From: Microbacterium sp. EST19A
GTDB lineage: Bacteria; Actinomycetota; Actinomycetes; Actinomycetales; Microbacteriaceae
Assembly: GCF_019969685.1 (NCBI RefSeq)
Contig: NZ_JAHXYZ010000003.1
Location: 62,001 to 126,000, forward strand
Direction: 5' to 3'
Length of the DNA: 64,000 nt
The notes below the pieces were generated by a model. The model was not told where the DNA came from. It worked only from the letters and a program-made list of their open reading frames with translations, and made no database searches. Position numbers and translations under genes: made by a program. Below, piece after piece: positions 32,580 to 41,520 of this stretch (within the stretch, counting starts at the first letter, position 1; the number at the start of each line of letters is the position of its first letter).

Positions 32580-34313
32580 ATGTCGACCACTGAAGCCCCC
32601 CGCACCGATGAGGCCCCTCGCTCTCGACCCACGACTCTGCCCGCCCGCCAGGCCGCTCTGATGAGCTCCTCGCGCGTCGAGCAGAAGGGCAACATCGTCG
32701 TCAAGTGGATCACCTCCACCGACCACAAGACCATCGGGTACATGTACCTGATCGCGTCCGTGCTGTTCTTCCTCCTCGGCGGTGTGATGGCCCTCGTCAT
32801 CCGCGCCGAGCTGTTCGCGCCGGGAATGCAGATCATCCCGACGAAGGAGCAGTACAACCAGCTGTTCACGATGCACGGCACGATCATGCTGCTGATGTTC
32901 GCGACGCCGCTCTTCGCCGGGTTCGCGAACGCGATCCTGCCGCTGCAGCTCGGCGCGCCCGACGTCGCCTTCCCGCGTCTGAACGCCTTCGCCTTCTGGC
33001 TCTTCCTGTTCGGCTCGACCATCGCGGTCGCCGGCTTCCTGACTCCGCAGGGTGCGGCCTCGTTCGGCTGGTTCGCCTATCAGCCGCTCGCCAGTGCGTC
33101 GTTCACGCCAGGTGTCGGTGGAAACCTGTGGATGGTCGGACTGGGTATCTCCGGTTTCGGAACGATCCTCGGCGCAGTGAACTTCATCACCACGATCATC
33201 ACGATGCGCGCCCCGGGCATGACCATGTGGCGCATGCCGATCTTCTCGTGGAACACGCTCATCACGAGCCTGCTGGTGCTGATGGCGTTCCCCGTGCTGG
33301 CCGCGGCGATCTTCGCCGCAGCGGCCGACCGCATCCTCGGCGCCCACATCTACGACCCGGCCAACGGCGGTGTCCTGCTCTGGCAGCACCTGTTCTGGTT
33401 CTTCGGTCACCCCGAGGTGTACATCATCGCGCTGCCGTTCTTCGGCATCGTGTCCGAGATCTTCCCGGTCTTCAGCCGCAAGCCGATCTTCGGGTACAAG
33501 ACGCTCGTCTACGCGACGATCGCGATCGCTGCTCTCTCGGTCGCCGTCTGGGCGCACCACATGTACGTCACCGGCTCTGTGCTGCTGCCGTTCTTCGCCC
33601 TGATGACGATGCTCATCGCGGTGCCGACGGGTGTGAAGATCTTCAACTGGATCGGCACGCTCTGGCGAGGCTCCGTGACGTTCGAGACGCCGATGGTGTT
33701 CGCCCTCGGCTTCCTGGTCTCGTTCGTCTTCGGTGGGCTGACCGGCGTCATCCTCGCGGCGCCGCCGCTCGACTTCGCACTGTCCGACTCGTACTTCGTC
33801 GTCGCGCACTTCCACTACGTCGTCTTCGGCACCGTGGTGTTCGCGATGTTCGCCGGCTTCTACTTCTGGTGGCCGAAGTGGACCGGGCGCATGCTCAACG
33901 AGCGCCTCGGCTACGTGCACTTCTGGATGCTGTTCATCGGCTTCCACATGACGTTCCTCATCCAGCACTGGCTGGGTGTCGACGGCATGGTGCGTCGTTA
34001 CGCGGACTACTCGGCGGCCGACGGCTGGACCTGGCAGAACCAGGTCTCGACGATCGGTGCGATCATCCTCGGCGCTTCGATGCTCCCGTTCTTCCTGAAC
34101 GTGTGGATCACGGCGCGCAAGGCTCCGAAGGTCACGGTCAACGACCCGTGGGGATACGGCGCATCGCTCGAGTGGGCGACGTCCTGCCCGCCGCCGCGTC
34201 ACAACTTCACGTCGATCCCGCGCATCCGCAGCGAGCGTCCGGCCTTCGATCTGAACCACCCCGAGGCAGCCGAGTTCGCGACCACCGCGCCCGGCGAGCG
34301 AGAGGCCCACTAA
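32580..34313 (+). CDS. ctaD: Cytochrome c oxidase (aa3) subunit I
   Basis: Haem a / a3-CuB catalytic subunit reducing O2 and pumping protons. The 577-residue product has twelve membrane helices with the haem-copper signatures FTMHGTIMLLMF, the CuB-Tyr region FWFFGHPEVYIIALPFFG (about 275-292), HHMYVTGS and HFHYVVFG. It is an A-type enzyme judging by the Glu in GHPEV. The next gene, ctaF, starts 3 bases later. Confidence 0.98.
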   Translation: MSTTEAPRTDEAPRSRPTTLPARQAALMSSSRVEQKGNIVVKWITSTDHKTIGYMYLIASVLFFLLGGVMALVIRAELFAPGMQIIPTKEQYNQLFTMHGTIMLLMFATPLFAGFANAILPLQLGAPDVAFPRLNAFAFWLFLFGSTIAVAGFLTPQGAASFGWFAYQPLASASFTPGVGGNLWMVGLGISGFGTILGAVNFITTIITMRAPGMTMWRMPIFSWNTLITSLLVLMAFPVLAAAIFAAAADRILGAHIYDPANGGVLLWQHLFWFFGHPEVYIIALPFFGIVSEIFPVFSRKPIFGYKTLVYATIAIAALSVAVWAHHMYVTGSVLLPFFALMTMLIAVPTGVKIFNWIGTLWRGSVTFETPMVFALGFLVSFVFGGLTGVILAAPPLDFALSDSYFVVAHFHYVVFGTVVFAMFAGFYFWWPKWTGRMLNERLGYVHFWMLFIGFHMTFLIQHWLGVDGMVRRYADYSAADGWTWQNQVSTIGAIILGASMLPFFLNVWITARKAPKVTVNDPWGYGASLEWATSCPPPRHNFTSIPRIRSERPAFDLNHPEAAEFATTAPGEREAH

Positions 34314-34316
34314 GTC

Positions 34317-34751
34317 ATGCGCGACAACGTCATTCTCTGGTGGATCCTGACCGCCTTCTTCGCTCTCGTCGGCGTCGTCTACACGGGCTGGCACATCCTG
34401 GCCACCCCGAACGAGAACTTCGCGATGCGGATCGAGTGGGTCGGCACGGTCGCCCTGTTCTTCGCGGCCTTCATGGGTGCGATGATCGCGTTCTACCTCG
34501 ACCGCACCCACTCGGCACAGCAGGGTGAGCTGCCCGAAGACATCCTGACGGCAGACATCGACGACGGCGACCCCGAGCTCGGCGAGTTCAGCCCCTGGTC
34601 CTGGTGGCCGATGGTGCTGGCCGCTTCGGCCGCGGTGTTCGTGGTCGGTCTTGCGGTCGGTCACTTCCTGCTCCCGATCGGGCTGGCGATCTTCGTCGTC
34701 GCGATCGTCGGCTGGGTCTACGAGTACTACCGCGGTCACTTCGCCCGCTGA
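34317..34751 (+). CDS. ctaF: Cytochrome c oxidase subunit IV (CtaF)
   Basis: Small actinobacterial-type subunit of aa3 oxidase. The 144-residue product has four hydrophobic helices (about 5-25, 40-62, 95-117, 118-138), an acidic loop (TADIDDGDPELGEFSPWSWW) that matches the family, and a basic C-terminus. It completes the ctaCDF operon and is followed by a strong terminator. Confidence 0.93.
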   Translation: MRDNVILWWILTAFFALVGVVYTGWHILATPNENFAMRIEWVGTVALFFAAFMGAMIAFYLDRTHSAQQGELPEDILTADIDDGDPELGEFSPWSWWPMVLAASAAVFVVGLAVGHFLLPIGLAIFVVAIVGWVYEYYRGHFAR

Positions 34752-34766
34752 GTTCAGCTGCACCGA

Positions 34767-34797
34767 GAAGGCCCCCGGATTCGTCCGGGGGCCTTCT
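34767..34797 (+). terminator. Intrinsic terminator after ctaF
   Basis: A perfect 12-bp stem, AAGGCCCCCGGA / TCCGGGGGCCTT, with a TTCG loop and a T-rich tail (TTCTTCG). It starts about 15 bases after ctaF. The convergent rhodanese gene ends just beyond, so it may act in both directions. Confidence 0.88.
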
Positions 34798-34822
34798 TCG
34801 TGTGTGGTGTGTGCGGAGTCGC

Positions 34823-35242
34823 TCAGGCGCGCGTGCGGATGCGTGCCACGCCGGTGAGCGGATCGACGGGGCGGTGGTGGATGCCGTCGGCATCCTGCAC
34901 CGGGTAGCCCTCGCGGACCCAGTACTCGAAGCCGCCGATCATCTCGCGCACGCGGTAGCCGAGTTTCGCGAACTCGAGAGCGCCCTTCGCACCCGCGTTG
35001 CAGCCGGGGCTCCAGCAGTACACGACGACCTCGGCATCCACGGGGATCTCCTGAGGCGCTCTGGTGGCGATCTCGCTGTAGTGCATGTGCACGGCGCCGG
35101 CGACGCGTCCCTGCGCCCAGGCCTCGTCGGAGCGCACATCGATCACGACCAGCTCGTCACCGGCTTTCAGAGCCGCATGGACGTCACTGGCGTCGGTCTC
35201 GTAGGCGAGCTTGGCGGCGAAGAAGTCGGCACGATCGATCAT
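34823..35242 (-). CDS. Rhodanese-like domain protein
   Basis: Single-domain rhodanese of 139 residues, probably a cytoplasmic sulfur-transfer or related protein. The active loop is VVYCWSPGCNAGAKGA with candidate catalytic Cys76 and a second Cys81. Upstream features LVVIDVRSDEAWAQGRVAGA and the C-terminal MIGGFEYWVREGYPV fit the fold. The loop differs from the CxxGxRS of typical sulfurtransferases, so the substrate is uncertain. Confidence 0.88.
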   Translation of the reverse strand: MIDRADFFAAKLAYETDASDVHAALKAGDELVVIDVRSDEAWAQGRVAGAVHMHYSEIATRAPQEIPVDAEVVVYCWSPGCNAGAKGALEFAKLGYRVREMIGGFEYWVREGYPVQDADGIHHRPVDPLTGVARIRTRA

Positions 35243-35326
35243 GTGCTCAGCCTATTCGCGGGAGGTCTCGGCCCCTCAGCGCGATACTGTCGTCTGTCGC
35301 CGGATTCCTGACAGTGTCAGACGCCT

Positions 35327-35756
35327 TCAGAGGGCTGCGCTCATCTGCACGCGTCGCCCGTATTGTGACAGCTGCAGCGCGTCCTCCGTGACGATCAGCT
35401 CTCGGAGGAAGTCGGAGTCCGGCTCGCTCTCCGTGAAGCCGCAGGAGGCGTAGAACGGGGCGTTCCAGGGCACGTCCGCGTAAGTCCGCAGAGTGACGAG
35501 CGCATGGCCTCGGTCCCGAGCCTCCGCCAGAGCGGCGTCGACGACGCGTCATCCTCTGCCGATTCTGCGATGAGGATGAATCCGGGGAGATGTGCCCTTT
35601 CGTCGGCGCCGGTCGGGGGAGGCCAGTCGATCGCGCCGAAGCGATCGATGACGAGGGTGTCAGCGGCGACCTCGTCGCCTCGAGTGCTGCAGCATCGTCC
35701 GGGAGAGCTGCACGAACGCGCGTCGCTGTGGATGCTCGTCGCGACGGGGAGGACAC
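35327..35756 (-). pseudogene. Decayed GNAT acetyltransferase (frameshifted, acetyl-CoA loop missing)
   Basis: No single frame is intact, but three frames together read as one GNAT protein. The GTG at 35756 gives TRVRAALPDDAAALEATR. A second frame then gives GDEVAADTLVIDRFGAIDW and, after a PPPT stretch, HLPGFILIAES. A third frame gives RVVDAALAEARDRGHALVTL, DVPWNAPFYASCGFTE and a proper stop. The part between ILIAES and RVVDAA, where the acetyl-CoA-binding loop should be, is missing. So it carries at least two frame changes plus an internal deletion. Sequencing error alone would not explain the missing domain. Confidence 0.75.
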
Positions 35757-35803
35757 GGTCCGATCCTTTCACAGCGTTCCCTGTTCGCGACGGAGCCGAC
35801 GAC

Positions 35804-35834
35804 GAAGGCCCCGTCCGGATCGGACGAGGCCTTC
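35804..35834 (-). terminator. Terminator of the ctaE-qcrCAB operon
   Basis: The hairpin GAAGGCCcCGTCCG / CGGACGaGGCCTTC with a GAT centre lies 20 bases beyond the qcrB stop on the minus strand. One internal mismatch. Confidence 0.75.
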
Positions 35835-35853
35835 ATCGATGGGGGAGCGATGA

Positions 35854-37668
35854 CTACTCGCTCTCCTCCGACTTCTTCTTGCGCGGCTTCTTCACGGGCT
35901 GCGTGGAGATCACCGTGCTCGGAGTGTTCGCCGTCTCCTCGACATGCGTCTCGCTGACCGAGAGCGGTGCGTCGGGAGCTCCGGCACGCTCGTGAGCGCC
36001 CTGGATCTCGGCGGCCTCGGTCTCCTCGTTCTGCGCGGTCACGTGGTGCTGGTGAGCATCCGCTTCCTCGATCTCAGCCTGCGTGAGCGGGGCGAGACGG
36101 TCCTCGAAGAACCAGCGCGAGATGGACGAGCGGAGGTTCTCGGTCCACGGGATACGACCCTTGGCGTTCGGGCGCACCACCAGCGGCTCGTAACCGTCGA
36201 CGTCGATGAGCTTCCAGCGGTCGTACTGGTCGACCGGCTGGTGCACCTCGATGAACTCGCCACCGGGGAGGCGGACGATGCGGCCCGACTCGAAGCCGTG
36301 CAGCACGATCTCGCGGTCCTTCTTCTGCAGCGCGATGCAGATGCGCTTGGCGACGAAGTACCCGAGGACCGGTCCGATGAACAGCAGCGCCTGCAGCGTG
36401 TGGATCACGCCTTCCATCGTGAGCATGAAGTGCGTCGCGATGAGGTCGGACGATGCTGCAGCCCAGAGGACGGCGTAGAAGATGACACCGGCGACGCCGA
36501 TGGCGGTGCGGGTCGCGGCGTTGCGCGGGCGCTGAGCGATGTGGTGCTCGCGCTTGTCGCCCGTGAGCCACGCCTCGAGGAACGGGTAGATCGCCACGAT
36601 GACGATGAACAGTCCGAGCACCACGAGCGGGAGCAGGATGCCGAAGGACCAGGTCCGGTCGAACAGCACCAGATCGAGGTTCGACGGAGCCAGGCGGAGC
36701 GCGCCGTCCGCGAATCCGATGTACCAGTCAGGCTGAGTACCGGCGGACACGGGGGAGGGGTCATACGGTCCGTACGCCCAGATCGGGTTGATCTGGAAGA
36801 ACGTCGCGATCAGCACGATGGTGCCGAACACGATGAACAGGTAGCCACCCATCTTCGACATGTACACCGGCATCATCGGGTAGCCCACGACGTTGTCGTT
36901 GGTGCGGCCGGGGCCGGCGAACTGCGTGTGCTTGTTCACGATCATGAGCATCAGGTGCACCACGATCAGACCGATGACCAGCAGCGGCAGCAGCAGGATG
37001 TGCAGCGTGTAGAGGCGGCCGACGATGTCGGTGCCGGGGAACTCGCCGCCGAAGACGATGAACGAGGTCCACGTGCCGATGAGCGGGATGCCCTTGACCA
37101 TGCCGTCGATGATGCGGAGGCCGTTGCCCGACAGCAGGTCGTCGGGGAGCGAGTAGCCCGTGAATCCCTCCGCCAGAGCCAGGATGAAGAGCACGAAGCC
37201 GATCACCCAGTTCAGCTCACGCGGCTTGCGGAACGCACCGGTGAAGAAGATGCGGAGCATGTGCACGCCGATGCCGGCGATGAACACGAGAGCCGCCCAG
37301 TGGTGGATCTGGCGGACCAGGAGGCCGCCGCGCACGTCGAACGAGATGTGCAGCGACGACTCGAGGGCCGCCGACATCTCGATGCCGCGCATCGGGGCGT
37401 AGGCGCCCGTGTAGTGCGTCTCGACCATGGAGGCCTGGAAGAAGAACGTCAGGAAGGTTCCGGAGAGGAACACGACCACGAAGCTCCACAGCGCGATCTC
37501 ACCGAGCATGAAGGACCAGTGGTCCGGGAAGATCTTGCGACCGAGCTCCTTGACGAAGCCCGAGAGGCTGGTGCGCTCATCGATGTAGTTCGACGCGGCG
37601 CCGACGAAGCGACCGCCGAGGGGCGCCTTCTCGTCCTTGTCGTCTTTGGACAGCGTTGCGGTGCTCAA
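35854..37668 (-). CDS. qcrB: Cytochrome bc1 complex cytochrome b subunit QcrB
   Basis: Quinol-oxidising membrane subunit of the actinobacterial bcc complex. The 604-residue product has an N-terminal extension, eight or nine membrane helices, haem ligand histidines in QIHHWAALVFIAGIGVHMLRI and LLVIGLIVVHLML, and the Qo-site motif PDWY (AGTQPDWYIGF), the actinobacterial form of PEWY. A long charged C-terminal tail follows (about 430-604). It starts with TTG overlapping the qcrA stop (TTGA). Homologous to the target of bc1 inhibitors in mycobacteria. Confidence 0.96.
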   Translation of the reverse strand: MSTATLSKDDKDEKAPLGGRFVGAASNYIDERTSLSGFVKELGRKIFPDHWSFMLGEIALWSFVVVFLSGTFLTFFFQASMVETHYTGAYAPMRGIEMSAALESSLHISFDVRGGLLVRQIHHWAALVFIAGIGVHMLRIFFTGAFRKPRELNWVIGFVLFILALAEGFTGYSLPDDLLSGNGLRIIDGMVKGIPLIGTWTSFIVFGGEFPGTDIVGRLYTLHILLLPLLVIGLIVVHLMLMIVNKHTQFAGPGRTNDNVVGYPMMPVYMSKMGGYLFIVFGTIVLIATFFQINPIWAYGPYDPSPVSAGTQPDWYIGFADGALRLAPSNLDLVLFDRTWSFGILLPLVVLGLFIVIVAIYPFLEAWLTGDKREHHIAQRPRNAATRTAIGVAGVIFYAVLWAAASSDLIATHFMLTMEGVIHTLQALLFIGPVLGYFVAKRICIALQKKDREIVLHGFESGRIVRLPGGEFIEVHQPVDQYDRWKLIDVDGYEPLVVRPNAKGRIPWTENLRSSISRWFFEDRLAPLTQAEIEEADAHQHHVTAQNEETEAAEIQGAHERAGAPDAPLSVSETHVEETANTPSTVISTQPVKKPRKKKSEESE

Positions 37669-38741
37669 TGGCGCTCCCAGAAGCTCGGGCCGACGGGTTC
37701 CGTGAAGTCGCTGCGTGCGACCAGGTAGCCCTCGTCATCGACGGTGATGGGCAGCTGCGGCAGCGGACGAGCCGCCGGGCCGAAGATGACCTTGGCGTGG
37801 TCCGTGACGTCGAACTGCGACTGGTGACACGGGCACAGCAGGTGGTGGGTCTGCTGCTCGTACAGGGCGACGGGGCAGCCGACGTGCGTGCAGACCTTGG
37901 AATAGGCGACGATGCCGTCGTACGACCAGTCCTTGCGGTCCTCGGCCTCGATGAGCTGCTCGGGGCGCAGGCGCATCATCAGCACGATGGCCTTCGCCTT
38001 CTCCTCGAGGTAGCCGTCGTGGTGGCTGAGGTCGGCGAGCTCCTCGGGGATCACGTGGAACGCGGACCCGAGGGTGACGTCCGCCGCGCGGATCGGCGTG
38101 CCGTCGGGGTCGCGGACGAGGCGGGAGCCCTCTTCCCACATCGTGTGCTTGAGCAGCACCACCGGGTCGCCCGCAGTGGGGTCGTCGGGCGTGGAGTGCG
38201 GGGCCAGGCCGCGGAACAGCGTGACACCCGGGATGATCGAGGCGACGACCGCGGCGAACAGCGAGTTGCGGATCATCGAGCGGCGTCCGAAACCGGACTC
38301 CTGGTTCGCGTCGGAGAAGGCCTTGATGGCGGCCTCGCGCGTCGAGTCCTTGCCACGGGTGGGGTGGCGGTACTCGATGTGCTCCTTGTCGGACATCAGC
38401 GCCTTCGACCAGTGGATCGCACCGATGCCGATGGAGAGCAGCGCGAGCGCGATGCCCAGACCGATGAAGAGGTTGTTCTGCCGGATGTCGATGAGCGCGC
38501 CGCTCTCGATCGGGAACAGCATGTAGGCGGCGACCGCCCAGATGCTGCCGGCGAGCGAGAGGTAGAACAGCGTGTAGACCGTGCGGTCCGCGGTCTTCTC
38601 GGCGCGAGGGTCCTTGTCGGTCATCCGCTCGCGGTGCGGCGGCAATCCCGGGTTCTGCGCGGGATCGCTGACTGCGACACCCAGCCCCGGAGAGGGCACG
38701 AAGGCCCTGTCAAGAGCCTGCGAGTCGTCGTCGTGTGCCAT
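37665..38741 (-). CDS. qcrA: Rieske iron-sulfur subunit QcrA
   Basis: [2Fe-2S] subunit of the bcc complex. The 358-residue actinobacterial form has three N-terminal membrane helices (about 56-76, 90-110, 157-178). The Rieske domain has ligands Cys284 and His286 (CTHVGC) and Cys303 and His306 (CPCH), with Cys289/Cys305 as the disulfide. It lies between qcrC and qcrB and overlaps qcrB by 4 bases. Confidence 0.96.
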   Translation of the reverse strand: MAHDDDSQALDRAFVPSPGLGVAVSDPAQNPGLPPHRERMTDKDPRAEKTADRTVYTLFYLSLAGSIWAVAAYMLFPIESGALIDIRQNNLFIGLGIALALLSIGIGAIHWSKALMSDKEHIEYRHPTRGKDSTREAAIKAFSDANQESGFGRRSMIRNSLFAAVVASIIPGVTLFRGLAPHSTPDDPTAGDPVVLLKHTMWEEGSRLVRDPDGTPIRAADVTLGSAFHVIPEELADLSHHDGYLEEKAKAIVLMMRLRPEQLIEAEDRKDWSYDGIVAYSKVCTHVGCPVALYEQQTHHLLCPCHQSQFDVTDHAKVIFGPAARPLPQLPITVDDEGYLVARSDFTEPVGPSFWERH

Positions 38742-38777
38742 GGTGATCCTCGTACGTTCCTCTTCGATGAATAAGCG

Positions 38778-39581
38778 TCAGTTGGACTTCGCCGTGATCC
38801 ACACGGTGATGGCGACGAGCGCGCCGATGCCGAAGATCCACACGAACAGTCCCTCGGACACGGGGCCGAGGTTGCCGAGGGTGAAGCCGCCGACCGGCAC
38901 GGCCTTCTGCTGGAAGAGCAGAGCCGAGATGATGTCGCGCTTGTCCTCGTCGGACAGGTTCATGTCGCCGAAGACCGGCATGTTCTGCGGGCCGGTGACC
39001 ATCGCCGCGTACATGTGCAGCGCGCTGGTCTCGGTCAGACCGGGGGCGTACTTGCCCTCGGTGAGGGCACCACCGGCGGCCGACACGTTGTGGCACATCG
39101 CGCAGTTGACGCGGAACAGCTCCGCGCCCTTCGCGACATCGCCCTCGCCGTCGATCGTGTGAGCGCTCGGGTAGGTCGGGCCGGGAGCGACCGACTGCAC
39201 GTAAGAGGCGATCGCGCGGATCTGCTCCTCGGTGAACTGCGGCGTCTTCTGCGGGGCCTGCGGTCCCTGCATCTGCAGCGGCATGCGGCCGGTGGAGAGC
39301 TGGAACTCTGCCGCCAGCTCGCCGACGCCATAGAGGCTCGGGCCGTCGGCCGTTCCCTGCAGGTCGAGACCGTGGCAGGTGGCGCAGTTGGCCGTGAACA
39401 GCTTCTCGCCGTCCTCGACCGTCAGCTGGGTCGATGCAGCAGCCTGTGTGTCGGTCGCCGCGAACGCGGCGGATGCACCGGCGTACACCGCGCCGGTGAT
39501 CATGAGGCCTGCTCCGATGAGCGCGGCCGCCGCCAAAGGGCTGCGACGACCGCCGGAACGGCGCTTCTTCTCTCGTGCCAT
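38778..39581 (-). CDS. qcrC: Dihaem cytochrome c subunit QcrC
   Basis: Membrane-bound dihaem cytochrome c that links the bc complex directly to aa3 oxidase without a soluble carrier. The 267-residue product has an N-terminal signal/anchor helix (about 15-42), two haem sites CATCH (66-70) and CAMCH (160-164), and a C-terminal membrane helix (about 242-263). No other cytochrome c gene is present in the window, consistent with a bcc-aa3 supercomplex. Confidence 0.96.
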   Translation of the reverse strand: MAREKKRRSGGRRSPLAAAALIGAGLMITGAVYAGASAAFAATDTQAAASTQLTVEDGEKLFTANCATCHGLDLQGTADGPSLYGVGELAAEFQLSTGRMPLQMQGPQAPQKTPQFTEEQIRAIASYVQSVAPGPTYPSAHTIDGEGDVAKGAELFRVNCAMCHNVSAAGGALTEGKYAPGLTETSALHMYAAMVTGPQNMPVFGDMNLSDEDKRDIISALLFQQKAVPVGGFTLGNLGPVSEGLFVWIFGIGALVAITVWITAKSN

Positions 39582-39601
39582 CTCGGGGATCAGCTCCGCT
39601 C

Positions 39602-40255
39602 TTATTTCAGGAAGTAGATAACGAGGAACAGCACGATCCAGACGACGTCGACGAAGTGCCAGTAGTAGGACACCACGATCGAGGAGGTCGCCTCCTTGTG
39701 CCGGAAGTTCTTGACGGCGTACGCGCGGCCGATCACGAGCAGGAAGGCGATGAGCCCGCCGGTGACGTGCAGGGCGTGGAAGCCGGTGGTCAGGTAGAAC
39801 GCCGACGCGTAGGAGTCGGCGCTGATGGGCATGCCCTCAGCGACCAGCTGTGCGTACTCCCACACCTGGCCGGAGACGAAGATCGCGCCGAGGGCGAAGG
39901 TGAGGAAGAACCACTCGACCATGCCCCAGCCGAAGATGCGGTGACGGCCTGCGCCGTTCTTCTTGCCCTTGGCGAGCCGGTACGGCTGCAGGTCCTCCGC
40001 GGCGAACACACCCATCTGGCAGGTGAACGAGGAGAGCACCAGGATCGCGGTGTTGACTGCTGCGAACGGAACGTTCAGCAGCTCGGTCCGGGCAGCCCAG
40101 AGCTCGGGTGAGGTGCTGCGGAGAGTGAAGTAGATCGCGAAGAGTCCCGCGAAGAACATCACCTCGCTGCCGAGCCACACAATGGTGCCGACAGCTACCG
40201 GGTTGGGCCGCTTGATCGTTCTCGCCGCCGGGGCATACGTCGCTGAGGTCGTCAC
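39602..40255 (-). CDS. ctaE: Cytochrome c oxidase (aa3) subunit III
   Basis: Integral subunit III of aa3 oxidase, heading the ctaE-qcrC-qcrA-qcrB operon. Starting at the GTG at 40255 gives 217 residues (VTTSATYAPAARTIKRPN); the upstream ATG in frame has no support. It has five membrane helices, with VGTIVWLGSEVMFFAGLFA and the C-terminal SYYWHFVDVVWIVLFLVIY typical of the family. The -10-like element sits 6 bases before the GTG, so the mRNA is probably leaderless. Confidence 0.95.
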   Translation of the reverse strand: MTTSATYAPAARTIKRPNPVAVGTIVWLGSEVMFFAGLFAIYFTLRSTSPELWAARTELLNVPFAAVNTAILVLSSFTCQMGVFAAEDLQPYRLAKGKKNGAGRHRIFGWGMVEWFFLTFALGAIFVSGQVWEYAQLVAEGMPISADSYASAFYLTTGFHALHVTGGLIAFLLVIGRAYAVKNFRHKEATSSIVVSYYWHFVDVVWIVLFLVIYFLK

Positions 40256-40261
40256 CCTTCC

Positions 40262-40267
40262 ATTATG
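40262..40267 (-). promoter_or_regulatory. Putative -10 of ctaE-qcrCAB operon (leaderless)
   Basis: On the minus strand CATAAT is followed by GGAAGG and then the GTG start, so transcription should begin at the start codon. GGAAGG could alternatively be read as an overly close ribosome site. Confidence 0.5.
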
Positions 40268-40322
40268 TCCGATCCTCGGGGGTGATTCTTGCACCAGGGG
40301 CCCTCGTTTTGCCCTTCTCCGA

Positions 40323-40338
40323 CTTAGGGGACCCTAAG
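40323..40338. promoter_or_regulatory. Perfect palindrome CTTAGGG-N2-CCCTAAG upstream of ctaE and trpD
   Basis: A 7-bp perfect inverted repeat with a 2-base centre lies in the 192-base divergent region, about 55 bases upstream of the ctaE -10 and 97 bases upstream of that of trpD. The TTAGG...CCTAA ends recall half-sites of DtxR/IdeR iron boxes, but it is shorter than the 19-base consensus. Operator function is inferred. Confidence 0.5.
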
Positions 40339-40434
40339 AAAACACTGCGAATCCTCGGTGAATACGCGGGAAACGCCGGATGCTCGCGCAACGGGCGCGC
40401 GTCATGATCCGTCTGCACGTTTTCTCGGCGCCGA

Positions 40435-40440
40435 TAGGAT
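40435..40440 (+). promoter_or_regulatory. Putative -10 of trpD (leaderless)
   Basis: TAGGAT ends 7 bases before the trpD ATG; there is no ribosome site. The -35 position reads TCTGCA, a weak match. Confidence 0.5.
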
Positions 40441-40447
40441 CGCACAC

Positions 40448-41518
40448 ATGGCTGATTCCCTGACCTGGTCCGATGTGCTCACCTCTCTTCTGGAGCGCCG
40501 CGACCTCACCGTCTGGGAGTCCACGTGGGCCATGCGCCAGATCATGCAGGGGAGCGTCACCGAGGCGCAGCTCGCCGGGTTCCTCGTCGCGCTCCGTGCG
40601 AAGGGAGAGACGATCGACGAGATCGTCGGCTTCCGCGATGCGATCCTCGAGGCTGCCGTTCCGCTTCCCGTCTCGCCGAACGTGCTCGACATCGTCGGTA
40701 CCGGTGGAGACCGCGTCGGCACGGTGAACGTGTCGACGACCGCAGCGATCATCGTCGGCTCCGCGGGAATCCCGGTCGTCAAGCACGGCAATCGCGCCGC
40801 GAGCTCGGCGTCGGGCGCCTCCGACGTCCTCGGGGCGCTGGGACTGGAGCTGTCGCTCGACCCCGCGGCCGTGGCATCCATCCTCGATCGCACGGGGATA
40901 ACGTTCGCGTGGGCCGGTGCCTTCCACCCCGGCTTCAGGCACGCTGGTCCGGTGCGCGCCCAGCTGGGTGTGCCGACCGTCTTCAACATGCTCGGACCGC
41001 TCTGCAACCCGGCGCGCGCCGAGGCGAACGCCGTCGGCGTCGCGCAGATCGAGCGCGTGCCGCTGATCACGGGCGTGTTCCGCACCCGTGGCGCGACCGC
41101 ATTGGTGTTCCGTGGCGATGACGGGCTCGACGAGCTCACCACCACCGGTCACAGCCGGATCTGGGAGGTCACCCGCGGTGACATCCACGAGCACGATCTG
41201 GATCCGCGCGATCTCGGCATCCCGATCGCGGAGCTCGCGGATCTGATCGGCGGTTCTCCGCAGCACAACGCCGAGATCCTCCGCCGAACACTGGCCGGAG
41301 AATCCGGGGCGGTGCGCGACATCGTCCTGCTCAACGCCGCGGCCGGCATCGTCGCGTTCGAGCTGTCGCAGGATGCCGGGCAGGTGCAGCGTCCGATCCT
41401 CGAGCGTCTTCGTGAAGGGTATGAGCGCGCTGCTGCTGCTGTGGACGACGGCCGTGCACTCGCGAAGCTGGACGAGTGGATCGGCGTGAGCCGCGAGTTG
41501 GCCTCCCGCGCGGAGTGA
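40448..41518 (+). CDS. trpD: Anthranilate phosphoribosyltransferase TrpD
   Basis: Tryptophan biosynthesis enzyme joining anthranilate and PRPP. The 356-residue product has an N-terminal helical domain, the PRPP loop VGTGGDRVGTVNVSTTAAI (about 79-97) and KHGNRAASSASGASDVLGALG. The N-terminus (MADSLTWSDVLTSLLERRDL) starts right after the leaderless promoter. The rest of the trp pathway is not nearby. The next gene starts 2 bases after its stop. Confidence 0.95.
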   Translation: MADSLTWSDVLTSLLERRDLTVWESTWAMRQIMQGSVTEAQLAGFLVALRAKGETIDEIVGFRDAILEAAVPLPVSPNVLDIVGTGGDRVGTVNVSTTAAIIVGSAGIPVVKHGNRAASSASGASDVLGALGLELSLDPAAVASILDRTGITFAWAGAFHPGFRHAGPVRAQLGVPTVFNMLGPLCNPARAEANAVGVAQIERVPLITGVFRTRGATALVFRGDDGLDELTTTGHSRIWEVTRGDIHEHDLDPRDLGIPIAELADLIGGSPQHNAEILRRTLAGESGAVRDIVLLNAAAGIVAFELSQDAGQVQRPILERLREGYERAAAAVDDGRALAKLDEWIGVSRELASRAE

Positions 41519-41520
41519 TC

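Noticed and set aside
34604..35311. Plus-strand open frame overlapping ctaF, the terminator and the rhodanese gene
   Set aside because: Crosses a strong terminator and reads antisense to a well-supported rhodanese gene; composition is that of a shadow frame.
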